Shown piece after piece: positions 24,046-34,752 of a DNA stretch of 64,000 nt. Within the stretch, counting starts at the first letter, position 1, and the number at the start of each line of letters is the position of its first letter. This DNA comes from Hydractinia symbiolongicarpus (taxonomy: Eukaryota; Cnidaria; Hydrozoa; Anthoathecata; Hydractiniidae), in NCBI RefSeq assembly GCF_029227915.1, contig NC_079876.1:35881828-35945827 (forward strand). Direction: 5' to 3'. A program made the position numbers and the translations under genes. The notes beneath the pieces are model-generated. The model was not told where the DNA came from and made no database searches. It saw only the letters and a program-made list of their open reading frames with translations.

Positions 24046-24628
24046 ACTAGTCGATAAAGTCCGTGGAAAAATCCACTGAGGCAGGATAAATATGAAAAAT
24101 AAGCGTCATTCGAATTTTGCTGACGTCAGCAATGGCCCGTCTAGACCTTAATATTTTTTTTAGAAATTTGTATACCTGTTGCCTTCATCGTATAGATCTT
24201 CAAACGCTGAGCAAGAAAATGTATAGGATCATGTACTTTTGACAAACGGTTGCAGAGATATTAGGGTTTAAAGGTTTTTTGATGACGTCATCAACCCGTC
24301 CATTCCGAAACGACTTCGGAAACCCAGGTTTGGAAATATAACTCAAATTGGTCCTAGGTGGTCCCTAGTTACCCGCGCGGTGAAAAATCATTGACGTCAC
24401 CACCTCGTTTTCAAGTTATTTGGCCTCAAAGTTTTAGGTGCACTGTAATGGCTTCATTAATTTAATATAGGATATTGACGTTAAAGTAGTGTTTTTTCAT
24501 CGTGCCGTAACGTCAGAAAATTTGACATATTAGAGATGCATTTTTCGGCAACATCAAAGGAAAATGAAGAAATCCACTTTGCCTGTCACAGACACACAGA
24601 CAGACACACTTAGCGTATTATTATATAG
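24046..24628 (+). mobile_element. Helentron/HINE-like element, short unit (copy A)
   Basis: It starts ACTAGTCGATAAAG followed by a mini-hairpin GTGGAAAAATCCAC. It ends with a (CAGA)n/GACACAC microsatellite and CGTATTATTATATAG. The same start and end recur in all units up to 43 kb, joined head to tail. A 5' hairpin, tetranucleotide tract and fixed AT-rich end are typical of non-autonomous Helentrons (DINE/pearl type). No helicase is present. Assignment is by structure only. Confidence 0.55.
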
Positions 24629-26371
24629 ACTAGACGATAAGGCCAGTGGAAAAATCCACCTAGGCCAAAGTCCTATGAAAAATAGGTTGCTTTAGATGTT
24701 TTTCTGACATCAGCAGTGCATATAAAAATAAATGTCCTTTAAATCTTACAATATCATATTAATATCAAATCGCATTAAATCCTCAAATCTTACGCAAAAT
24801 AAAAAAAAAAACAGCTTGCAAGGTGTAAAATCTAGTTGATAAAGAGTTACAACATCGACACTGACAACATCGACACTCACAACACCAAACTCACAAAACC
24901 GACAGTAAGAACACCGACAGTTACAACACCTACAGTCACAACACCAACAGCCACAACACAAATAATAACAATGTCAGAAATAACACATCTAAAATATGTA
25001 TATACATCCTAAAAGTGATTATGTTGAAAACCCTTAGTATTTTATTCTAAAATGTCAAAAAGGAGGCCTGCAAGAGTTAGCACAAATCAACAAAAATAAA
25101 CTTTTTACACATTTTATATATTGTCTTTCCCTTAGAAGCTTATACAAAAATACGAAAAAGCCATAGTTTGGAAAACATCAAATTTAAATCTAGAAAAATC
25201 AGTCATTTCGGTTATATACCATCCTCTACCACAAAAATTTACACAAAATGTAAAAATCAACCAGTTAAGAACACAAATTTTTCACTTTTGGTTCTGTACT
25301 GCCCTTTACCAGCAATTTTAAACCTAAATGTCAAAAAATCAATAAGCAAAGAATAAACTTGAATCAACAAAGATCATTATGTATAGAGCTTGAAACAATA
25401 ATCAAAATAATGTATAGAATCAAGTACAATAGCAACAAATAATAAAGTCAGAAATAACACATCTCTACTTTGTGAAAAACCTTTAATTATTCAATCAAAG
25501 TGTCAAAAAACATAAAATTTATATCTGGAAAATCATTTCTTCGATTACATACTATCCTGTTCCCAAAAAATATACACAAATTGTAAAAATGAACAGGTTA
25601 AGAATACAAAAATTTTTTCCTGAGTACGATGATCTGTAGTGACCTTTACCAAATATTTTAAACGTGAATGTCAAAAATAAATAAGGAGTAAATTTGAATC
25701 AACAAAGATATTATTTTTGGAAAACAGAGTGTATATACGGTCTGTCCTCACAAAAGTTTACACAAAATGTAAAACAGATTTGTTTTTGAGGAGCACATCC
25801 AAATCAACAAAAATCAGTCCATTTTTAGCATGTCCTATATTGCCATTGCCCATAAATCTTCCACAAAAAGGTTATGAAACACATCAAATCATAGAAAAAT
25901 CAGGCATTTCATATAATATTAAAAACAAAAAAGTTTTCATTATCACCAAACACAGTTATTATTACAATTTTAAAATTCTTAACAAAAACGTTAACAAAAA
26001 CGTGAATTTGTTCTTTCAGTATATTGCATGTGGTCTTTTTCCCACAAAAGTTTACACAAAATTTTAAAAAGCAGCAGTTTGCAACATAAACAAAAACACA
26101 AACAACCATACCATCCTCTCATAAATTAAAATAAAGTCATAACCCCACGTAAAATTGCCAATCAAATGTCTACAACCCCCTGTAAAAATAACCTGGAATT
26201 TTACATGTAGGCTGACAAAAGTTTAACAGGATGTCAGAAACAAAACAATAAAAAATAACTTAACACACATGCTTTAAATTCTGAAAAAAATTGCTTGGGT
26301 CCCCTTGTAAAGTTTACAGGAAATGTGAAAATAATTATACTCCTAGAAAAATACATCCTACTATCCTGTCC
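24629..26371 (+). mobile_element. HINE-like unit, truncated by the duplication junction
   Basis: Begins with ACTAGACGATAAGG and the same GTGGAAAAATCCAC hairpin. It is cut at 26371 where copy B begins. It contains a 15-bp minisatellite and a diverged array built around CACAAAAGTTTACACAAAATG. Confidence 0.6.
24849..24960. repeat. 15-bp minisatellite
   Basis: About 7.5 copies of a unit near ACAACATCGACACTC. The same array recurs at about 34976-35090 and 40381-40490. A Cys-rich open frame on the minus strand is an artefact of it. Confidence 0.8.
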
Positions 26372-26931
26372 AAAAAAAAAAATTTAGGCTAAAAACGAGC
26401 AATTTTTTACATTAAAAGTGAAGTTATATCATTATGGTGCCTTTAGGTTTTAATACCCAGAATATTTGACCCTACCAGTAAATAACAATACTAATAAATT
26501 AGGCAATAAGACCATTACATGCCAAAAGAGAAAGCAATACTTTACACTTTCAGCACATTTTTTACCAAAAGTTTGGCAAAAAAATAATTTTTCAGAAGTA
26601 CTGATACAAACTTAATTTTTTCTTTACCTGTTAGATTGTTCTTTTAGCTTTCTAAAAAGGTATGCCGCACTAGCTGCATAACTTCACACTGCCCACAAAT
26701 TCAAAATGATTTAGTGTAACTTTCATTTTCCCAATTTCGATAAAAAATGTATGGCTAAATTAGACCAAATTTGCCCAAGCTTCTTTTAGCTCGTCTATGA
26801 TGTGATGCACACCATCGCCCGCCAACAGCTTCAATAATTTTGAAAAACTAAGGCAAATCCGCTGAAATTGATTTAATGAGTGCAAAAACGATATGGAAAC
26901 TACTTATTTATCGAAACTGTTTTTATTCTCG

Positions 26932-27027
26932 GCCGCCATTTTGCGCCCGCAACGTGCTCAAGCAACCAGCGCGGAAAGTAAGACTGCGCATGCTTTCGCA
27001 GCAGCTCCTATTAAAGATGGCGATTGG
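26932..27027 (+). promoter_or_regulatory. Promoter-like motif cluster (copy B)
   Basis: Duplicate of the cluster at 15559-15655, with all four motifs retained. One base is lost in the spacer following the NRF1-like site. Confidence 0.3.
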
Positions 27028-27634
27028 ATATCCATGCTAGTAGCTTGTTTAACCTTATTTGTTTAATCTTAGTACTCTCCTATAATTGCAAATCAACCAA
27101 AAAGAGATTTTCTTAAATACTAATGTTGTATCAGTGTTTTGAGATAACGTTGTTTTGAAGTGGGACATAAGCTTTAAATCTAAGTTTTGGCAATATACAG
27201 TACTCACCCTATAATAAATGTTTACGAGGGCAATACCGGAGAATATTGACCGACGTCAAAGTATTGGCCAAGCTTGCGAGGGCAATACGTGACAGAGGTC
27301 AATATTGGAAGGTATTGCCCGAAGTAAACAGTTATTATATGGATTATTATCGGGGTACTGCATTTTACGACAAAAAATATAACATTATAAGCAGGATGCA
27401 GAAACGATGTCTTTATAGAAACTATTCCCATATGGAACGTACATTCGAACTAAAAATATATTTTTTTAAAATCGAATATCGTGTAAACATTACAGGTTTC
27501 ATTGTGTAGCTACAACACGGAATTCTTTAAAGGATAAAAGTAAGTTTCACTTCTGTTTCGCGTTTTGTTTACTTTTTTCCGTGTTTATTTACATATAATG
27601 CTACCATATTTAAACTTTAAACACGGTTGCTATG

Positions 27635-27668
27635 GTAGCGGGCAATACCGTTAAATATTGCCCGCTAC
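27635..27668. repeat. GGGCAATA stem-loop (copy B)
   Basis: Identical duplicate of the stem-loop at 16267-16300. Confidence 0.5.
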
Positions 27669-28017
27669 GACGTAAGTTCTCACCAATTACATTGCGCGAT
27701 TTTTGAAATCATTATTACAGACGAATTTGTGGATCATTGAAACAATGATCCTTAATTTTTTTTTCACGAAATCGCTTGATAAATGTTTTCATCTTTCATT
27801 CTTTCAATGCAAATAATTTATACAGCAAAACAACGACAAAAATAACTCGTCTTTTTCTTGGAAATCGACAAAATTAGATTGCGAAGACGGCGAATTTCGC
27901 AACCTTTAATTCCACAATCTCTTCTTCCGCGATATTTTCTTGCGCAATAATTTCTTCCCTTAAGGGAGTTGGAATAGTTACTAGAATAGATGATGCTTAG
28001 TAGTGTTCACTTTTACA

Positions 28018-28198
28018 AAAATACACTAATTTTACACGGAATACTTTGTTAAATCATAAACTTGTCAACTCATGTTTCCACATGAGTTGACAAGTAACAA
28101 GCGATATAATTCATATGCAATTTGTTTCGTTCGCCACTAACGATTACCCCTTCATAACACTCCAGAATATTTCGAAATCATTACCATTATACAGAAAA
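28018..28198. repeat. Copy-B-specific insert with strong hairpin
   Basis: About 180 bases absent from copy A. It contains a perfect 15-bp stem (ACTTGTCAACTCATG, 28060-28074, paired with 28081-28095; 6-base loop). Possibly a small insertion, or a deletion from copy A. Confidence 0.6.
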
Positions 28199-28752
28199 AT
28201 TGTTTTGTTACCACATTCAACAGTTCATGGAAAGAATAATAATAGTGACTTCATATTTACAATTTGGTTAACAATTCCGTAATTATCTTATTTGTTCAAA
28301 ATGAAAAAATGCCCCACCAAAATACTAGGGCAGAGGCCAGTTTAGATTTTATTACTTTATTTTATCAGTAAGCCACAAAAAATGGGGGGAATAAAATATG
28401 AGAAAATTACCCTTTGCAAATTAGGTGCATTTTTAGACTTTTCTTTTCTTCTGTATTGGTTTCTAGCAAACTTGAAATGTCCCCAAATTTCATTTTTTCG
28501 GTATCATCAGCTACATCGTTTTTCTGGCAATCCTTAAGCCAGAACAGAAGTGTCTAAATTTTTAGAAGGTGGGTCAAAATAGGACCAAAAAATTTCTGTC
28601 GACACAAACTTTGGCTAACTAATACAGTTTAACAATTCATATGCACCTTCGCTAACACATTGTCTGCCTTAGATTTAATATAATTATCTGTCAAAAATTT
28701 AAAAATATAGTGTATTAAAATTATTAACACAGTTCCCAGGTTAAAAAATGCT

Positions 28753-31659
28753 TTACTTTACAAATAACTTTTTAGTATTGTTTTCCGTTTTATTTGTACT
28801 AGGATGGTTGACACCTAGTATTTCCTTTTGTCCCTCATAAACACTATGCAAGATCATAGAAGCTTTGTTTGTGTCGCCTAACTTTGAATAGCAAATCCCA
28901 AGATAAAATTCAGTTTCCAACACATTCGGATGTAATATGTGCAGTTCTTTCTTCTGTTTCTCTCTGATAATTATCAATTCATCTCTCGCCATCTGTAACT
29001 GCAATTCCTCCATAAGACATCGAGCGAGTTGTACCTTCGACAACAACACGTATGGATGATCTTTTCCGATCATTTCACTCCTTTTCTTAATATTTTTTTC
29101 AACAAGTTCCTTTGCACTGTTAAAATCATTTTTATCGATTAAACCAATTACTTTAAAATATTCTGCTGATAAATACTCAGTGTTAAACTCATCGAATTGC
29201 TCAAGAAGTTCTTTCAAAACGTCATCTAGAATTTCCAAAGCTTCATCGGTTCTGTTTAGGTGCAACAAACACTTTGCTATACTTCGTTTTGCAATGCAAA
29301 CTTTCTCAAGTTTTTCATCTGTATACAATTCTAATGCTTTAGTTTGGGCATCTTCGAACATCTTCTTAGACTTTTCATATTCACCCATTTGAAAGAGGCA
29401 GTTAGCTTTGCTGTACTGAATTGTGTACAGTCGCCGCGAAGCCTCTTCTCCAAACACAGATAGCAAATCCTCTTCACATTTGTTGAACAAATCCAAAGCT
29501 TTTTTAGAGTGTCCTTGTAAAAACGACAGCGTAGCCTTGTGCTCTAAAAAGCTTATTTGCTCTGGCTCTCTTAGTTTTGGAAATGATTTTATTTCACTCA
29601 TACTTTTTATCTCTCTTTCAGCATGTTTATAGTGTCCACAATCAATCAACGACGACAATTTATTTATTCTCATATTAAGGGTGTAAACATGATTTGCTCC
29701 AAGTTGTTTTGTATAGCCTGTTACCAATTTGTCAAATATATCTAACGCTTCTTTTTTTCTACCGACCTTAGTCAGTAAAGTAGCTTTGCAATTTTGGAGG
29801 TTAAACAACCTGCTAGATTCACGTCCGGATATTTGACTAAAATTCTCAAACATAGTATTGAAATCAGAGTAGCCAGTGTTGTATTGGCATTTGCTTTCGT
29901 ACACATCACACATCGGCGCGATCAAATCGTTTCTCAAGATAAAATCAGACACGTACTTTCTGTCTTTAGATGAAGTGTTTCCTTCTTCACATCTTGCACA
30001 GAGAGTAATAACATGCGCAACCCATGAGGTGTCTCCTAAGTTGCTTTTGACCCAATCATCTTGAGTGTGTACACATTCGAGTATTAAATCTAGCAACATT
30101 CCATAGTACGATTTCGAAGGGAAAAACCAATTGATCACTTTGTCGACGAAGGTCATATTCTGTGCGGTCGTTATGCGGACAACAAGCTGAACTAACGTAT
30201 GCATTTGTACCGTTCCTTTTTCGTATGTTATTAAAGAATATTCTGATAACACTTTTAATGCAGAATACAGCGTATCTACATCTGAAAAAGATAATTCAAG
30301 AAAGGACCTGTTGATGTGCTTACCATCCATATATGACATCAAACTAAGAAGTTTGATAGCATTGTTGTCACCATTGTCATGAAGTTTTTCTCTTGCAAGA
30401 TCAAACGTTTTGAGACAAGTTTTCGTATAGAGGCCACCTGGTACCTCCTCCTTCAGTATGTGATATTTTCCCTCTTGCAACATCTTATTGTACATGTTGA
30501 GAAAGATTCCATGCTTTTTAATGTAACACACGGCTTGGTGTAAAGCCAGGGGGAGATTCCCTAACTCCTTGCAAAGAAATTTGACATCCTCTACACTTGA
30601 TGCAGGTAAATGTAAAAAAGTTGTAACAAAATCTTGGGCCTCCGCATCTGTAAATGGATGTAAGGGAACAATGGCAAACTGACTCCCCCATTCAGAGCTT
30701 TGACTTGTCACTAACATAACCGGTTCATGCGAACTGGGTGGTAGTTTTGGCAGATATTCATTCAATAGTTTCACGTCGTTAGCATCGTCAAAAACAAACA
30801 AACATGGTCGATCAGCAAAAAAATCGTACACTCTAGAAGCGATATTCTTCGCATCATGCGCAGTACTAGGTATTAAGTCTATATAATCAGCAACAGATTG
30901 AAACGAAGACTCAATATTAGTTCGAGTGTCACTGTTTATCCAAATAACGTTGCCATTGTAGTCATTGCTATATTGAGAACAGTATTTGATGGCCAATTGC
31001 GTTTTTCCCACTCCACCATGATTCGAAATGACACATCCTCTTTTGGTAGTATCTAGCAACGCCGAATGAATATTATCTATTTCGTTAACTCTTGCGTGAA
31101 ACTCTTTAACAGGCATTGGAACTTGGTACCAAACATTGCTACGTTTACCTTTCAAGTCAGCGATTTTTTTATAAGCACTCGAATCCAGTGTTTGGGTTTT
31201 TAAAATTTTAATGATATGAGGATCTGCTCCTAATCTCTCCAGTACAGAAGTTAAGTTTGTCCATTCATTTTGAAATTGTGCTGTTGGTATTGCGTAACTA
31301 TCAGAATGAGCGTATTTGTTTCGGCATTTTTGTATAGACTTTATGTCAGCGAGATCAGCTTGGCTTGGTGTACACTTTGAAGTCCTTAACAAAGCCAATA
31401 TCAATGTAATGTCGCACTTTTCTATTTTAGTTTCTTTATTTTTCGGAAATAATATTTTCTCTTGCGAATTGTATAACTTTAATTGTGATTTAATTGTTTT
31501 AAGCTCTTCATAAAATTGACCAGGATCGTTGACTGTGAAATATTTTGCCAGATAGCGTTGCAATGTTTTGTTACTTACATCCAGTAGGCGCTGAATCCTG
31601 AAGAAGTTTTCTTCTTCTATCGTTACTACAGCAGGTACGGTGGAAGAGCTACCTGCCAT
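28753..31659 (-). CDS. HEPN / NB-ARC / TPR NLR-like receptor, copy B
   Basis: Tandem duplicate of the gene at 17219-20125, also open for 968 residues. By comparison of the two translations I count seven amino-acid differences: V to I in DPHVIK, G to A in the FHGRVNE box, I to M in VQIHT, D to E in KCEDD, E to K in VEENIKK, L to I in DELLII, and D to N in HPDVLE. The G-to-A change falls in the conserved GR box just before the nucleotide-binding core. The P-loop, Walker B and RNKYAH are unchanged. I see only about three synonymous differences, so protein-level constraint since duplication seems weak, or adaptive change is possible. Confidence 0.9.
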   Translation of the reverse strand: MAGSSSTVPAVVTIEEENFFRIQRLLDVSNKTLQRYLAKYFTVNDPGQFYEELKTIKSQLKLYNSQEKILFPKNKETKIEKCDITLILALLRTSKCTPSQADLADIKSIQKCRNKYAHSDSYAIPTAQFQNEWTNLTSVLERLGADPHIIKILKTQTLDSSAYKKIADLKGKRSNVWYQVPMPVKEFHARVNEIDNIHSALLDTTKRGCVISNHGGVGKTQLAIKYCSQYSNDYNGNVIWINSDTRTNIESSFQSVADYIDLIPSTAHDAKNIASRVYDFFADRPCLFVFDDANDVKLLNEYLPKLPPSSHEPVMLVTSQSSEWGSQFAIVPLHPFTDAEAQDFVTTFLHLPASSVEDVKFLCKELGNLPLALHQAVCYIKKHGIFLNMYNKMLQEGKYHILKEEVPGGLYTKTCLKTFDLAREKLHDNGDNNAIKLLSLMSYMDGKHINRSFLELSFSDVDTLYSALKVLSEYSLITYEKGTVQMHTLVQLVVRITTAQNMTFVDKVINWFFPSKSYYGMLLDLILECVHTQDDWVKSNLGDTSWVAHVITLCARCEEGNTSSKDRKYVSDFILRNDLIAPMCDVYESKCQYNTGYSDFNTMFENFSQISGRESSRLFNLQNCKATLLTKVGRKKEALDIFDKLVTGYTKQLGANHVYTLNMRINKLSSLIDCGHYKHAEREIKSMSEIKSFPKLREPEQISFLEHKATLSFLQGHSKKALDLFNKCEEDLLSVFGEEASRRLYTIQYSKANCLFQMGEYEKSKKMFEDAQTKALELYTDEKLEKVCIAKRSIAKCLLHLNRTDEALEILDDVLKELLEQFDEFNTEYLSAEYFKVIGLIDKNDFNSAKELVEKNIKKRSEMIGKDHPYVLLSKVQLARCLMEELQLQMARDELIIIREKQKKELHILHPNVLETEFYLGICYSKLGDTNKASMILHSVYEGQKEILGVNHPSTNKTENNTKKLFVK

Positions 31660-31725
31660 CAAGATGATTTTCTATAATAACAAATGATAAAACAAATTAT
31701 AAAACATGGTTGCGCGTATTTTATT

Positions 31726-31733
31726 CTTATATA
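31726..31733 (-). promoter_or_regulatory. TATA box of NLR copy B
   Basis: Minus strand TATATAAG at the same place as in copy A; the base after it differs (A instead of G), so both copies may be transcribed. Confidence 0.4.
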
Positions 31734-34169
31734 GTATAACGGTTTTTACGGTGGCCTATATCTGCTCAGTCTAATATGCATATTTTAGTTTCAAAACAGT
31801 CAACGACGCATCAATCATGTCTCTGCACTGCACACTAAGCATTTGCTGTTCTCACTATTTGTAGACCTATTTAGCATTACTTAACCTTTATATGCATATG
31901 CTTACAAATTGTACACTAACTATTGGCTACCCCTACAATTTGCGCAATTTCTTCGCATATTGAAAACTTAGCATTCGTCCCTACAATTTGCATAATTAGA
32001 ATTCGCTGCCTTTGCTAACATAAAAAAATAATTATGATGAAATTTTTTGTTCCTTTTTTAAAATTTATTTTCGGATCTACCGTTAACTAGAATTAGGCTC
32101 ACAGAAGAAGGTGCTGAATACACTTTCTTGCTTCTTACAAGAAGAAGTAACGTCGACCCATAACCATTCCTTGAGCAAATCTTTATAGAAAAAATAAGCT
32201 AAAAACTAAAGCTTCTTAAATACAAAACCACTCGGATTTACATTTTCCTCCCCATGAACCTGGAAGTACAGGTTTCATAAACGTAATGACTCATTAAAAA
32301 AAAAGAAGAAAAAGAAAAACAAAAGAAAGAAAGAAAAAGCGGAACAACAGCGAACGTAACAAAGAATATAACATGAATTGTTGTTGAGAATAGGTGAAGA
32401 GCATTTGCAAACCGTTCTATCGTTGCAGTGATACCAAGAACTTGTGGCACGATATGTGACGTAAGCCCAGTAATGACCTGCGTTCAATTAAATGATAAAT
32501 TACTGCTAACAATAAGTAGTTCTGACTAAACATTGTATCTGTATCACTGACGAGAGGTAGTTGTAGAAGAGAGTCACGTAAAGAAACGCATTCAACAACT
32601 CTGTTGTTTTGCAACAGATGTTCACCATTTTTTAAAAACCTTTTCAGATGCAGGAATAAGATTTCGCTAATCCTGCTGATTTGCGTTTCTCTAGTACTCT
32701 TTTTATGTGCAAAGCATTGCGGACAAAACCACTTGTTTCCATCGTGACTTGTTCTTATTAATGGAACAATAATTTACAACAACAGAGTTCATGAGCAAGC
32801 CTGCCGTCGTGCCAGTCTGTATATTATTACGGTCTTGTTGAAGCCAAGAAAAGAAACCATATCAAAAGCAAAAATAATTATCGGTAACTTAAGAATCAGT
32901 TTCAAAATTTTTAAGACCTTGGACTTTTCGGGGTTTTTTTTGGTTAAATTAAGATTGGAGATGCTCTTGGTTTTAAAAGGAAAAATAGGACTGCTGTTAT
33001 TTTAATTTATTCATCAGCAAAATCTGAGAATTAGAGTTCTAAAACTGTTCTTATATAAATACAAATCCGTAGCAGACATTTTTTTCTTTACTTTTTGGGA
33101 GACTAAGTTGGGGGATAAAAATGCTTGCTCCTCTGCAGAATTCTCCCACATATTAACTATGAGTAATAAAAAAAATTGAGCGATGGGTGTGCCCCTTATT
33201 ACCTTCATACCCCGCTCTGTGGACTCCGGCTATAAACCTGAATCGAGCATAGTGAACCTTGTTAACATTTTTGTTGCCTATATCGTTTTGATGAAAAACG
33301 CTGCCATTATCACCAAAAATAGCACATTTTGTGACAATGGTAAAAAGGAATATATATAAAGAAAATGTACAGGAAAAGTTTATACGTCTATACGTCTAAA
33401 CGCAATGGAGAAAAGTAGGAGGTAGCCTGAACGTTTATTTTCAAAACTTAACTTAGTCGTCGCTCCGTCCTATTTTGCGTAAGATCCATCATATTTCTAC
33501 TTATACGACCGATGTTTTATAACATAGCAAGAGCAGCTTGGACTTCTGTTGTCTTATTTAATATACTTTAACCTCAAACAAAAACAACCTTGTTTGTTTT
33601 AAAAAAGACTTAACAATATTTTTCTTAAGAATCGTTAAATATATTTTTCTTTTCTACAGTAAAAAAAAAATTCTGTCGCTAACAAATTAGTTTACCTGAT
33701 TTCATTTTTGTCGATAAAATAAGTAGTTCTCCATTCAACATCTTTCTTTTCTCATAAACTTTCTCTTTCAACAACATTTCATTATCGACCATTTAAGACA
33801 ATTTTATTTATTCATAAGCGTGAGGGAATTCCCCTTTCATTATTGTGAGGCAAGGGTAAAGCCCTTGAGTTCATCTTTGACGCGCCAATGATGACATTAT
33901 TACCAAACACGATAAAATTTATGTGGTCATTCATAAAATATATAAATGGTCTTTTTTTCGAAAATATATGTCCATTTTTAAAATAAAGATAGCTATTGAT
34001 AAAAATATATATGGTGATTTTTAAAAATAGATACCGTGTTTTCTCTAACAAACGCCGCCCTCTATTAAACGCCGCACTTCTACTGAAGTAGTTGAAATGA
34101 ACGCCCTCCTCTAATTAACGCCGGCTTATATTAAGACGGCGCATCATGGATGAGGCGTTTTATTAGAAA
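31734..34169. other. Upstream of NLR copy B, no gene seen
   Basis: Counterpart of 20200-24045, lacking the 0.24-kb and 1.17-kb segments. No supportable coding sequence. Confidence 0.45.
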
Positions 34170-34752
34170 ACTAGTCGATAAAGCCCGTGGTAAAATCCAC
34201 TGAGGCACGATAAATATGAAAAATAAGCGTCATTCGAATTTTGCTGACATCAGCAATGGCCCGTCTAGACCTTAATATTTTTTTTAAAAATTTGTATACC
34301 TGTTGCCTTCATCGTATAGATCTTGAAACGCTGAGCAAGAAAATGTATAGGATCATGTACTTTTGACAAACGGTTGCAGAGATATTAGGGTTTAAAGGTT
34401 TTTTGATGACGTCATCAACCCGTCCATTCCGAATCGACTTCGGAAACCCAGGTTTGGAAATATAACCCAAATTGGTCCTAGGTGGTCCCTAGTTACCCAC
34501 GCGGTGGAAAATCATTGACGTCACCACCTCGTTTTCAAGTTATTTGGCCTCAAAGTTTTAGGTGCACTGTAATGGCTTCATTAATTTAATATAGGATATT
34601 GACGTTAAAGTAGTGTTTTTTCATCGCGCCGTAACGTCAGAAAATTTGACATATTAGAGATGCATTTTTCGGCAACATCAAAGGAAAATGAAGAAATCCA
34701 CTTTGCCTGTCACAGACACACAGACAGACACACTTAGCGTATTATTATATAG
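34170..34752 (+). mobile_element. HINE-like element, short unit (copy B)
   Basis: Duplicate of 24046-24628 with the same termini and internal TGACGTCA-containing blocks. Confidence 0.55.

Larger units (their letters stand above)
15011..26371. repeat. Segmental duplication, copy A
   Basis: This block recurs at 26384-36854 in the same order and orientation, nearly base for base apart from four larger indels. The right end of copy A meets the left end of copy B at 26371-26384 through an A-rich joint. The sequence after CTATCCTGTCC at 26370 resumes with its original neighbour only after copy B (36854). This is the signature of a tandem duplication. Confidence 0.95.

Noticed and set aside
24746-24961. 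Cys-rich small protein on the minus strand
   Set aside because: It is the translation of the 15-bp minisatellite, and the frame is not kept in the duplicates.
25220-26100. CRISPR-like array of CACAAAAGTTTACACAAAATG repeats
   Set aside because: Repeats are diverged and irregularly spaced, in a eukaryotic genome, with no cas genes.
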